Source: Micropepsaceae bacterium (lineage in GTDB: Bacteria > Pseudomonadota > Alphaproteobacteria > Micropepsales > Micropepsaceae). From it: 5,722 nt of DNA. Of this stretch, positions 1 through 5,501 are shown piece by piece. Below the pieces are notes generated by a model. The model worked only from the letters and a program-made list of their open reading frames with translations, searched no databases and was not told the origin of the DNA. The number at the start of each line of letters is the position of its first letter. Positions within the stretch are counted from its first letter, which is position 1. The position numbers and the translations under genes are program-made. Where the stretch lies: the NCBI GenBank assembly GCA_025450355.1, contig JANWHR010000239.1, forward strand, positions 1 through 5,722. Direction: 5' to 3'.

Positions 1-102
1 GATCATACCGTGGCGTTTGCCCGCCTGTCCGGCTTTGACCTTGCCGCCCGCAGTGAAACGAAAGCGCTTTTTTGCGCCGGATTTGGTCTTCAGTTTGGGC
101 AT
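1..102 (-). CDS. rpmI: 50S ribosomal protein L35, N-terminal half (runs off left edge)
   Basis: The first 34 codons of ribosomal protein L35, a small, very basic protein of the large ribosomal subunit. Read on the minus strand from the ATG at 100-102, the translation begins MPKLKTKSGAKKRF and continues to KAGQAGKRHGMI at the window edge. This is the highly conserved L35 N-terminus with its run of Lys and Arg residues, and the full protein is normally about 65 residues. A strong ribosome binding site, GAGGAGG on the minus strand (109-115), lies 6 bases upstream of the ATG and fixes the start. In most bacteria rplT (L20) follows rpmI, and it would lie off the left edge. In many bacteria infC directly precedes rpmI, but here the upstream neighbour is the divergent mscL, so rpmI must be transcribed from its own promoter. 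Identification is very secure; only the missing C-terminus is unseen. Confidence 0.97.
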   Translation of the reverse strand, partial: MPKLKTKSGAKKRFRFTAGGKVKAGQAGKRHGMI

Positions 103-147
103 TTTGCGCCTCCTCGCGCCGGTTCAGATGCCGCAAGGGCAAGAGAA

Positions 148-181
148 GAACCGCCACGGCAGCCCTTTGGCCGGGCGGTTC
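148..181 (-). promoter_or_regulatory. Stem-loop in the rpmI leader (candidate attenuator or r-protein leader)
   Basis: GAACCGCC (148-155) pairs perfectly with GGCGGTTC (174-181). The inner arms CGGC (157-160) and GCCG (170-173) extend the stem to 12 base pairs, with one bulged base (156) and a 9-base loop. In the rpmI transcript the 3' arm is followed by the pyrimidine-rich TTCTCTTG. That resembles a weak intrinsic terminator, so it could act as an attenuator or as a ribosomal-protein binding leader. L20 autoregulation of rpmI-rplT through leader RNA is known in other bacteria, but whether this structure does the same is inference. The hairpin also exists on the opposite strand but lies upstream of any likely mscL start site. 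Confidence 0.45.
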
Positions 182-192
182 AGAAGCCGCGC

Positions 193-220
193 CTTATACG
201 GGATGGGCAGCGAATTGCAA
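193..220 (-). promoter_or_regulatory. Probable sigma-70-type promoter of rpmI
   Basis: On the minus strand the -35-like hexamer TTGCAA (215-220, preceded by C to give CTTG) is separated by 16 bases from the -10-like hexamer TATAAG (193-198). The match to the housekeeping consensus and the spacing are good. Transcription would start near 185-187 and give a leader of about 85 nt that contains the 148-181 hairpin before the rpmI ribosome binding site. Seen by motif only; the start site is inferred. Confidence 0.6.
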
Positions 221-238
221 GCATGCCCGCTCAGCCTG

Positions 239-306
239 GCTAAACTCCGTTGTTGAATGCGGCATCTCAGGAAACCGCGCTAAACTCCCATTGTTGAACA
301 CGGCAT
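239..306. repeat. Imperfect tandem duplication upstream of mscL (two copies, 40-bp period)
   Basis: Copy A (239-265) and copy B (279-306) both begin GCTAAACTCC, share the central TTGTTGAA and end in CGGCAT. The aligned 28 columns differ by three transitions and one single-base gap. The second copy ends 11 bases before the mscL ATG, next to its ribosome binding site. A weaker AGGAAA follows copy A at the equivalent place, so the duplicated unit may have included the ribosome binding region. It could be a regulatory repeat or simply a local duplication that is decaying. Confidence 0.7.
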
Positions 307-317
307 TGGAGAAAAAA

Positions 318-737
318 ATGACTTTGGTCCAGGAATTCAAGAAATTCGCCATGCGGGGCAATGCCATCGATCTCGCCGTCGGCGTGGTCATCGGTGCGGC
401 GTTTTCGGGAATCGTCACTTCACTTGTAAAGGACGTCATCAATCCGCCTTTGGGTCTGTTGCTTGGCGGTATCGATTTTTCGAATTTCTATGTCGTCCTC
501 AAGGGCGCAGGTTCCTTCGCCAGCCTGAAGGCGGCGCAGGACGCCGGCGCGGTCGTCCTGACCTACGGGCTGTTTATCAATGCGGTGATCAACTTTGCGA
601 TCGTTGCGCTGGTGCTCTTTATCATCGTGCGGCAGATCAACCGGTTGACCACGCCCAAAAATCTGCCGGGCGAGCCGCCGCCGCCGCCGGAACTTCAGCT
701 GTTGAGCGAAATCCGCGACCTCCTGAAGGCACAGTAA
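318..737 (+). CDS. mscL: Large-conductance mechanosensitive channel MscL
   Basis: A 139-residue inner-membrane channel that opens under extreme membrane tension to release solutes during hypo-osmotic shock; the family forms homopentamers. The N-terminal amphipathic helix (EFKKFAMRGNAIDLAVG, residues 6-22) and the pore-lining first helix (about 18-46, with AVGVVIGAAF and NPPLGLLLGGIDF) are textbook MscL. A periplasmic loop (about 52-78), a second transmembrane helix (about 80-104) and the C-terminal bundle helix LLSEIRDLLKAQ (128-139) follow. A PPPPP run (120-124) sits just before the bundle. Length matches the family (E. coli MscL is 136 residues). The ATG at 318 is chosen because MscL homology begins there and GGAG (308-311) lies at normal spacing; the frame stays open further upstream, but that part is unrelated. 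The gene is divergent from rpmI, and its TAA directly abuts the stop of the next gene on the other strand. Confidence 0.97.
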   Translation: MTLVQEFKKFAMRGNAIDLAVGVVIGAAFSGIVTSLVKDVINPPLGLLLGGIDFSNFYVVLKGAGSFASLKAAQDAGAVVLTYGLFINAVINFAIVALVLFIIVRQINRLTTPKNLPGEPPPPPELQLLSEIRDLLKAQ

Positions 738-1763
738 TCAGTGCCGCGAAGCCGGCGAGAAGATCGCGTTTCCAGCGAGCGCGGCTTCGATTATCAGCAA
801 CGCGAGGACGATGTATTGGCCGAAGGAAAGCAGGGCATGTTGAATCGCTGACAGCCACGGATAAGCGCTGCCGGGTCCGAATCGCTGCACATAGGCGAAG
901 GTAAAGACGTAGAACATCCCGAAGGTGAAATTGCGCGCCCACTGCGAAGTACGATAGCCGAAAGCCGCGCCACACATCCCGAATGTCTGGATGCGGGACC
1001 ATAGTCTCGCGACCTCGACCGCCTCGACCAGCGCAAAGACGATGAGGTCGCAGGACCAGAAGGCGAGCAGTGTCTGCGCGTCAAAACTCCCGCTGACCAC
1101 AGCGGTAAGACCGGTAATGGATAAGGCGCCGTGAATAATGCAATTCGAAGTGTGCCAATGCGCGCGCAGGGACCAGTTTCGGGTTCCACCATATCGCCGG
1201 AGGATAATGCTTATTCCTGCCACATAAAGCAGCGCACCGATGCCCATCAGCACGACGGCCGCCGCATGTATTGCAGGCGAGGATGAAAACAACCGTAACG
1301 CGACCAGGGCAACCGATTCGGTTGCGACGGTCGCGAGCAGGATGCTGCCATTGGCGCGAAGGTTGCGATGCACCAGCAGCCGCGCCAGATTTGTAAGCGC
1401 CAACGCCATGAACGCGAGCCAGATTGCGAAGCTCGCTGCGAAGAATGTGATGGCAGCCCAACCGGCTGCCGGCCAGGTTAGCATCGATGCCCTTGCCACA
1501 ATTGCAGTCCCGGCAACCCACGTGCCGATTCCGAATGCGCGCACGATAGGGTTTGTATGGGCCTGTAGCCCCGCGCGGCGGAATGAGAGCAGCAACCGTG
1601 AGGCGGAGGTGATCCAGATCAGCAGCAACAGGCATGTCAGAGCCAAAATTGCTTCCCCGCCGCCGGGAATGCGCTGAAGCGGTCCTGCAATGAAGATTCC
1701 CAGAGCCATGGTGATCGCGCCTATGGCGGTCGCCGGTTCGGGTTGCGTTACGACGGCGTCCAT
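738..1763 (-). CDS. Ten-helix integral membrane protein, tentatively TDT/SLAC1 (TehA-like) family
   Basis: An inner-membrane protein of 341 residues from the ATG at 1761-1763, or 351 from the in-frame TTG at 1791-1793; neither start has a clear ribosome binding site. Hydrophobic segments fit ten transmembrane helices, numbered from the TTG: about 21-41, 46-69, 83-105, 110-138, 148-169, 174-198, 216-237, 241-264, 284-303 and 315-340. Ten helices and the short loops fit the TDT family (tellurite-resistance/dicarboxylate transporters and SLAC1 anion channels). The segment NPIVRAFGIGTWVAGTA (81-97) recalls the early helix of that family. The resemblance is by topology and feel, not by a decisive motif, so no substrate is assigned. 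HWHTSNCIIHG (212-222) contains three His and a Cys near a membrane entry and is worth noting as a possible binding site. The gene converges on mscL with zero spacing and diverges from the small membrane gene at 1865. Confidence 0.6.
   Translation of the reverse strand: MDAVVTQPEPATAIGAITMALGIFIAGPLQRIPGGGEAILALTCLLLLIWITSASRLLLSFRRAGLQAHTNPIVRAFGIGTWVAGTAIVARASMLTWPAAGWAAITFFAASFAIWLAFMALALTNLARLLVHRNLRANGSILLATVATESVALVALRLFSSSPAIHAAAVVLMGIGALLYVAGISIILRRYGGTRNWSLRAHWHTSNCIIHGALSITGLTAVVSGSFDAQTLLAFWSCDLIVFALVEAVEVARLWSRIQTFGMCGAAFGYRTSQWARNFTFGMFYVFTFAYVQRFGPGSAYPWLSAIQHALLSFGQYIVLALLIIEAALAGNAIFSPASRH
747..789 (+). terminator. Candidate stem-loop terminating the mscL transcript, inside the neighbouring gene
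   Basis: CGAAGCCG (747-754) and CGGCTTCG (782-789) are perfect inverted repeats that begin 10 bases after the mscL stop codon. The 27-base loop holds a smaller hairpin, GCGA (755-758) with TCGC (764-767). The structure is followed by ATTAT and not by a real T-run, so it is a weak intrinsic terminator at best. Because there is no intergenic space, it lies within the last codons of the convergent membrane-protein gene and constrains both. Confidence 0.3.
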
Positions 1764-1795
1764 CGTCTGCTGCGTTACCGCGTCACGTCGCAATT

Positions 1796-1813
1796 ACGCC
1801 ATGTTAACGCCAT
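1796..1813. repeat. Two direct ACGCCAT heptamers one helical turn apart
   Basis: ACGCCAT occurs at 1796-1802 and again at 1807-1813, an 11-base period, each preceded by TT(A). They sit in the short region between two divergent genes, immediately upstream of the membrane-protein start. The spacing would place both on the same face of the helix, as in operators for dimeric regulators, but two heptamers could also occur by chance. Confidence 0.3.
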
Positions 1814-1852
1814 CACTGCATATTACCCATTCGAGTGCGCCTTGAGCGGTAC

Positions 1853-1858
1853 AGGAGG
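1853..1858 (+). promoter_or_regulatory. Strong ribosome binding site that decides the start of the 67-residue protein
   Basis: AGGAGG lies 6 bases before the GTG at 1865-1867. The frame is open from an earlier GTG at 1835, but that one has no ribosome binding site, and starting there would bury AGGAGG inside the coding sequence. The 1865 start is therefore preferred. Confidence 0.75.
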
Positions 1859-1864
1859 GGTGTT

Positions 1865-2068
1865 GTGCTGAGTGAAGTTGTTTCAGCGTTTAACAATGGG
1901 GTGACGGCCGGACGGTTCAAAAAGCTGGTGCGCCCGAGCGAGGTGATTTCATTGACCCGCGCGGATCTGAGGAGCCCATCGGCGATCACGGTCATGATCA
2001 TTGGAGCGATCGTCCTGATCGTCGGGATGACGCTTTGGTTGGGCGCCGACGCCCGGCCCTACGACTGA
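1865..2068 (+). CDS. Small single-helix membrane protein of unknown function (67 residues)
   Basis: I do not recognise this protein. It starts at a GTG with an excellent ribosome binding site and ends at the TGA at 2066-2068. The first 38 residues are polar and slightly basic (for example GRFKKLVRPSEV, 16-27). One long hydrophobic helix follows (about 40-60: ITVMIIGAIVLIVGMTLWLG), then a short acidic tail, ADARPYD. The basic segment before the helix suggests an N-in, C-out inner-membrane orientation by the positive-inside rule. There is no cysteine, lipobox or other catalytic feature. It is divergent from the ten-helix gene and convergent with the ModA-like gene, so it appears monocistronic. 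Small one-helix proteins often modulate larger membrane complexes, but nothing here names a partner. Confidence rests on the ribosome binding site and the coherent membrane segment. Confidence 0.65.
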   Translation: MLSEVVSAFNNGVTAGRFKKLVRPSEVISLTRADLRSPSAITVMIIGAIVLIVGMTLWLGADARPYD

Positions 2069-2091
2069 CACCAAGCCCTGGGGGTCCTGCC

Positions 2092-2112
2092 CGCGCTCAG
2101 TGGGTCAGCGCG
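2092..2112. terminator. Short GC-rich stem-loop between two convergent genes
   Basis: CGCGCT (2092-2097) pairs with AGCGCG (2107-2112) around a 9-base loop. It lies after the stop of the small membrane gene and overlaps the stop codon of the convergent ModA-like gene. It could slow polymerase from either side, but it has no T-run in either direction, so it is only a weak terminator candidate. Confidence 0.25.
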
Positions 2113-2873
2113 CGTTGAGCTGTTCGAGGCCTGCGGCCTTCCAGCGCTCACCTGCCGCTTTGGAATTGATAAACCGCACAAAGGCCTCGGCCTGAGCCCG
2201 GTCCGGCGCGGTTTTCAAAACCGCCGCGTCGTAAGCAATGTACTGCTGCAATGGAGCCGGCACCGGTCCCGCCAATTCCACGCCGGGTGCCAGCGCTTCG
2301 CTGACATTGAAAAAGCCCATTTCATATTTCGCCCTTGGCGATCTTCTCGCGCCCCGTTGTCAGTCCGTCCTGCAACCCCTTCTTCTTCACTTCATCCAGC
2401 AGCCCCGCGTTGGTGAGAATGTGCTGCGTATTGGCGCCGCTGGCATTCGGTGTCGCCGGATCGGTGTAGATAATGCTCTTTGCCTCATGAACCGCCTTTT
2501 TGAAGGCCGAAACGGTGGACAGGTCGGGCTTGGGCGCCCCCTTTTTGATGGCAATCCCGATCCCGGTGCGCGCGACTGCGCTGCGCGTTCCCGCCTGCAG
2601 CGTCCCGCCCTCGTCGAGCTCCGCCAAGGTCGGGGTCGCCGCCGCGACAACATCAAACCGGGTGGCTGCCATTTCCTTTCCGACATTGGCGGGATTTGTC
2701 GGGGTAATGATCACATGATTGCCGGTCTGGCGCTCGAAATCCGTAGCCAGGCTGCGCATTGCGACCTGAAGCGCGCCCGCGGTCAGCACCTTTACTTCGG
2801 CAGCGTTTGCCATCGCGGTTGAACACAGCAGGGCAACGCCGGCCATGGCAAGGCGGATTGTGGGCGTGCGCAT
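2105..2873 (-). pseudogene. ModA-like periplasmic substrate-binding protein, interrupted by a one-base frameshift
   Basis: Family members are periplasmic solute-binding proteins of ABC importers, of which molybdate-binding ModA is the type. The start is the ATG at 2871-2873, with GGAG 6 bases upstream. A signal peptide (MRTPTIRLAMAGVALLCSTA, cleavage probably after ANA at 24) precedes EVKVLTAGALQVAM, which matches the first strand and helix of ModA-type proteins. The first frame stops at residue 183, at the TGA at 2322-2324. The next frame resumes directly as MGFFNVSEALAPGVELAGP, the conserved second-lobe segment, and runs to the TGA at 2105-2107. Removing one base between 2321 and 2327 gives a continuous 255-residue protein reading KGEIEMGFFNVSE, about the length of E. 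coli ModA (257). The classical ModA oxyanion residues are not clearly conserved, so the ligand is uncertain. No permease or ATPase gene is adjacent. The frameshift may be a real mutation or a sequencing error. It lies 101 bases downstream of the secreted-protein gene and is probably co-transcribed with it. Confidence 0.75.
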
Positions 2874-2974
2874 CGGTCTCTCCGGGCGGTCCATTCCCCG
2901 GATGCGTAGCACGTTCTGAACAACGGTGCATGAGACGAAGCACCTGGGCCGCTCTGCAACGCCTGCGGCTCGGC

Positions 2975-3364
2975 TCAACCGGATCGGCCGACGAAATCCG
3001 GAAAGGCGTTCGCGGCAACATCGACCCGGGCATGGGCCCGATCCATTGGGTGGCAGTCGAAGTTCAATTGCTGCACGTCGCGCATCTGCTCAAGATCAAC
3101 ATTTACGGTCTGGCCTTGGGAGAGTTTGCCCTGATAAATCGGTGCGGTAGTGCCATCGCGGAACGAGGCGTCCACGCTCCGGCAATACACGTCACCGTTG
3201 CGCGACGTTAAGGCGATGATGTCGCCGTGCACATTGGCAACGGCGGAATCATGGTTGTCCCCGGCCGAGAAGTTCACGGATCCGACGTCCTGCCAGGCGG
3301 CGAATGACGGCGATGTTGCGGCGCAAACCAGAGCGGCAAGAACCAAAGTCCGCGTGCATCTCAT
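2975..3364 (-). CDS. Small secreted protein of unknown function (129 residues), possibly DUF2541-like
   Basis: The protein has a clear signal peptide (MRCTRTLVLAALVCAATS...FAA, cleavage near residue 23) and a mature part of about 106 residues, so it should act in the periplasm or outside the cell. The mature sequence is rich in short beta-like stretches (WQDVGSVNFS, 24-33; GDVYCRSVDASF, 57-68; QQLNFDCH, 98-105). Two cysteines, Cys61 and Cys104, could form a disulfide. The order 'VGSV..., D..., Cys..., G.TV.VDL..R.V..L.F' faintly resembles the DUF2541 (YaaI-type) beta-sandwich proteins; this is only a tentative match. The ATG is at 3362-3364, with AAGGAGG (3370-3376 on the minus strand) 5 bases upstream. 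It is the first gene of a two-gene unit with the ModA-like gene and is divergent from the cytochrome gene. I can give no biochemical role. Confidence 0.8.
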   Translation of the reverse strand: MRCTRTLVLAALVCAATSPSFAAWQDVGSVNFSAGDNHDSAVANVHGDIIALTSRNGDVYCRSVDASFRDGTTAPIYQGKLSQGQTVNVDLEQMRDVQQLNFDCHPMDRAHARVDVAANAFPDFVGRSG

Positions 3365-3383
3365 GGCAGCCTCCTTTTAAATC

Positions 3384-3424
3384 AACCCTCTCAAAGACTT
3401 AACAGCAATTTCCGCCAGAGGGTT
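3384..3424 (-). promoter_or_regulatory. Perfect 8-bp inverted repeat upstream of the secreted-protein gene
   Basis: AACCCTCT (3384-3391) and AGAGGGTT (3417-3424) are exact reverse complements separated by 25 bases. The nearer arm is 7 bases from the ribosome binding site of the secreted-protein gene. If the start site is upstream of the repeat, it would form a hairpin in the leader next to the ribosome binding site; otherwise it could be a split operator in the divergent promoter region. It lies in the 3365-3536 intergenic region, where I see no convincing -35/-10 pair for either gene. Confidence 0.4.
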
Positions 3425-3536
3425 CCGGCCCAGGCAAAGCCGCGCGTTCAGGTATTCGGGAGGCGGTGCAGCAGCTCTTTGTGGACGGCATAGGCCGCGC
3501 CGGGATATTTTCAGGAGTGCCCGCAGGGAGATTACC

Positions 3537-4502
3537 TTGATCCGCCGAACCCTCCGCAATGTCTCCGCTGTGCTCCTGTCTGGCGCCGCAGCACTTTTTC
3601 TCGCGCGTGAGGCCGGGGCGCAGCAGGCGCTGTCCGTGCCTGCGGGCCTGCCCGACTGGGCGTTCAACATTCCGGACAAGGTTCAACCGGCGGTCTTCAA
3701 AGTGGAAGGGACAATCCGTGCACCGGGCAGTGCCAAAGAATATGAGGCGGCGAAAATCGCCGGAAATGCCAATCCACCGGACTGGTTTCCGGACGAGCAC
3801 CCGCCTGCCCCAAAGGCGGTGACGGGCGGCCAGGGCATCCGCTTCGCCTGCGGTTCGTGCCATCTGATGTCCGGTCAGGGCCATTCGGAATCGGCGGACA
3901 TCGCGGGAATGCCGGCCGCCTACATCATCCGCCAGATGGCAAATTACAAATCGGGTGAGCGCAAGGATAACGAGCGCATGGGTCCGATCGCCAAGATCGA
4001 GTCGGACGAAGACGTTCGTGCCGCCGCCGAATATTTTTCCACGCTGAAGCCCCATGTCTGGGTGAAAGTGATCGAAACCGCGATGCCGCCAACAACTTTT
4101 ATCGCCACGGCCGGACGTCATCGCGTCCTTCTTCCCGGTGGCGGCACGGAGCCGATCGGGCAGCGCATTCTCGAAGTTCCAGAAGATCCCTTCCGGGTGG
4201 AAATTCGCGATCCCCATTCCGGGTTCATCGCCTATGTGCCGCCGGGCAGCATCGCGAAGGGCGAGGCACTGGCGAAAGCCGGACGCTGCGCCGCCTGTCA
4301 CGGCGACACGCTGAAGGGCAAGGGCGAGGCGCCGCGCCTTGCCGGAGTTCAACCGCTGTATCTCGCGCGCCAACTGTTTGATTTCCGCTATGGCTCGCGG
4401 GCGGGCGATGCGGCGGCGCCGATGAAACCGGTCGCAGCCGGTCTTACGGACGACGACATCATTGCGCTGTCGTCTTATCTCGGTTCGCTACCGCCGGCTT
4501 AA
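3537..4502 (+). CDS. Secreted di-haem c-type cytochrome (c4-like arrangement)
   Basis: A 321-residue periplasmic electron carrier. A signal peptide (about 1-28, ending GAQ) is followed by an N-terminal extension (about 30-95) and then two class I cytochrome c domains. The first has haem-attachment motif CGSCH (105-109), with Met148 in MGPIAKIESDEDV as probable axial ligand. The second has CAACH (251-255), with Met296 in MKPVAAGLTDDDI. In both, the Met segment leads into a final helix, EYFSTL or SYLGSL, the usual fold end. A linker (about 171-240) contains RDPHSGFIAYVPPGSIAKGE. The layout resembles cytochrome c4-type proteins, but the N-terminal extension and long linker make it larger. The start is TTG at 3537, supported by GGAG (3527-3530) 6 bases upstream and by the signal peptide beginning there. 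It is the first gene of a plus-strand unit with the secreted protein and CoA-transferase. Its redox partner is not identifiable. Confidence 0.92.
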   Translation: MIRRTLRNVSAVLLSGAAALFLAREAGAQQALSVPAGLPDWAFNIPDKVQPAVFKVEGTIRAPGSAKEYEAAKIAGNANPPDWFPDEHPPAPKAVTGGQGIRFACGSCHLMSGQGHSESADIAGMPAAYIIRQMANYKSGERKDNERMGPIAKIESDEDVRAAAEYFSTLKPHVWVKVIETAMPPTTFIATAGRHRVLLPGGGTEPIGQRILEVPEDPFRVEIRDPHSGFIAYVPPGSIAKGEALAKAGRCAACHGDTLKGKGEAPRLAGVQPLYLARQLFDFRYGSRAGDAAAPMKPVAAGLTDDDIIALSSYLGSLPPA

Positions 4503-4563
4503 TTCGGCGCGTGACGCGGGGTCGGATTTCCGCGAAAATGGTCCGTCGCGGGAGGACGGGCGA

Positions 4564-5490
4564 ATGCCGGGATTCGCGCAAAAGAATTGGCTTGTGGCCG
4601 GAACCGTTCTGCCACTGCTCGCGGTGTCTGCATCGGCCGTCGAGCGAAGCTCAGCGCCGGATTTTTCGGGCCTGTGGGGACGCACCGCGTTTAATCTCGA
4701 ACCTGCGGAAACGGGTCCTGGACCGCTGACAAATCTTCGCCGCGCTGGTGCGGATGCGTCACGTCCGATCGAAGTTGGCGATCCGGTGCCACTGGTCGGC
4801 GATTACATGAATCCGATCCTGACGCCGGAAGCTGCGGCAGTGGTCAAACAGCGGGGCGAGTTCTCGGCCGCGGGACATGACTTTCCCGACCCGTCCAATC
4901 AGTGCGGCGCCTATTCGCCACCCTATCTCTTCACCATCCAGCTGGGCATGCAGTTGCTGCAGGGCAAAGATGAGGTGCTGATCCTGTATAATCAGGACGA
5001 TCAGGCACGCCACGTTCGCCTGAACGCCTCGCATCCGCGCGATTTGAAGCCGACTCTGGCTGGCGATTCCGTTGGTCATTACGAAGGCGACACGCTGGTG
5101 GTCGACACCGTTGGAATCCGGTTGCATTACTACACCGCGGCCGACCGCTTCGGCACGCCGCAGAGCGACGCCATGCATGTTGTCGAGCGTTATCGCCTGA
5201 TCGATGGCGGGGCGGCGGAAGATGCGATGCAGCGGCAGATGGAAACCAATGGCTTTGTCTGCGGGGGCGGCCGCAATTGCGCCGCGCAATTCGACCATCG
5301 TTTCACGAAAGGCTTGCGCGTCGAGGTGAGGGTCGAGGACCCGAAGGTGTTCACCACGCCATGGACCGGCAACGTCACCTATATGCATCTGAAGCGGCCG
5401 TGGGCAGAATCGGTGTGCAGCGAAAACAACACAGATGTGCTGCATCAGGGGTTTGAACACGCGCCGACGGCGGCGAGCCCGGATTTCTGA
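4564..5490 (+). CDS. Secreted protein of the uncharacterised 'EGDTLVVDT' family (308 residues)
   Basis: An exported protein with a signal peptide (about 1-25, ending SASA) and a mature domain that opens with APDFSGLWGR (31-40). It carries the recognisable signature RLNASHPRDLKPTLAGDSVG followed by HYEGDTLVVDTVG (153-184). Similar 'GxSxGxWEGDTLVVDT' proteins are common in Proteobacteria and Acidobacteria and are annotated as hypothetical; their function is unknown to me. Four cysteines (114, 233, 239, 285) in the mature part, including CGGGRNC (233-239), could form disulfides. Acidic and aromatic residues around VGHYEGDT may form a pocket, but no catalytic motif is evident. The ATG at 4564 is chosen because GGAGG (4551-4555) precedes it and the signal peptide starts there; the frame is open further upstream but overlaps the cytochrome gene. 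It lies 61 bases after the cytochrome gene and 11 before the CoA-transferase, so all three are probably co-transcribed. Confidence 0.88.
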   Translation: MPGFAQKNWLVAGTVLPLLAVSASAVERSSAPDFSGLWGRTAFNLEPAETGPGPLTNLRRAGADASRPIEVGDPVPLVGDYMNPILTPEAAAVVKQRGEFSAAGHDFPDPSNQCGAYSPPYLFTIQLGMQLLQGKDEVLILYNQDDQARHVRLNASHPRDLKPTLAGDSVGHYEGDTLVVDTVGIRLHYYTAADRFGTPQSDAMHVVERYRLIDGGAAEDAMQRQMETNGFVCGGGRNCAAQFDHRFTKGLRVEVRVEDPKVFTTPWTGNVTYMHLKRPWAESVCSENNTDVLHQGFEHAPTAASPDF

Positions 5491-5501
5491 AGGTCCTGGA
5501 G

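Noticed and set aside
72..317. Upstream extension of the mscL reading frame to an ATG at 72
   Set aside because: It overlaps the rpmI start and promoter, has no MscL similarity, and the ribosome binding site and homology both place the start at 318.
1794..1830. A CtrA-type TTAA-N7-TTAA site near TTAACG at 1804
   Set aside because: The second half-site is missing at the required spacing.
2321..2327. Programmed ribosomal frameshifting to explain the split ModA-like gene
   Set aside because: There is no slippery heptamer or clear downstream stimulatory structure at the break, and this family is not known to use recoding. A plain one-base indel is simpler.
2238..2822. A 194-codon plus-strand open frame across the ModA-like gene
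   Set aside because: The minus-strand reading is clearly the conserved one on both sides of the frameshift, and the plus frame has no recognisable protein features.
2759..3211. A 150-codon plus-strand open frame spanning the gap between the ModA-like and secreted-protein genes
   Set aside because: It overlaps both minus-strand signal-peptide genes and has no ribosome binding site or coherent protein character.
3399..4373. A 324-codon open frame on the minus strand across the cytochrome gene
   Set aside because: It is antisense to a gene with two haem motifs and a signal peptide. Its translation is rich in Arg, Gly and Ala with no domain or ribosome binding site support, typical of a shadow frame in GC-rich DNA.
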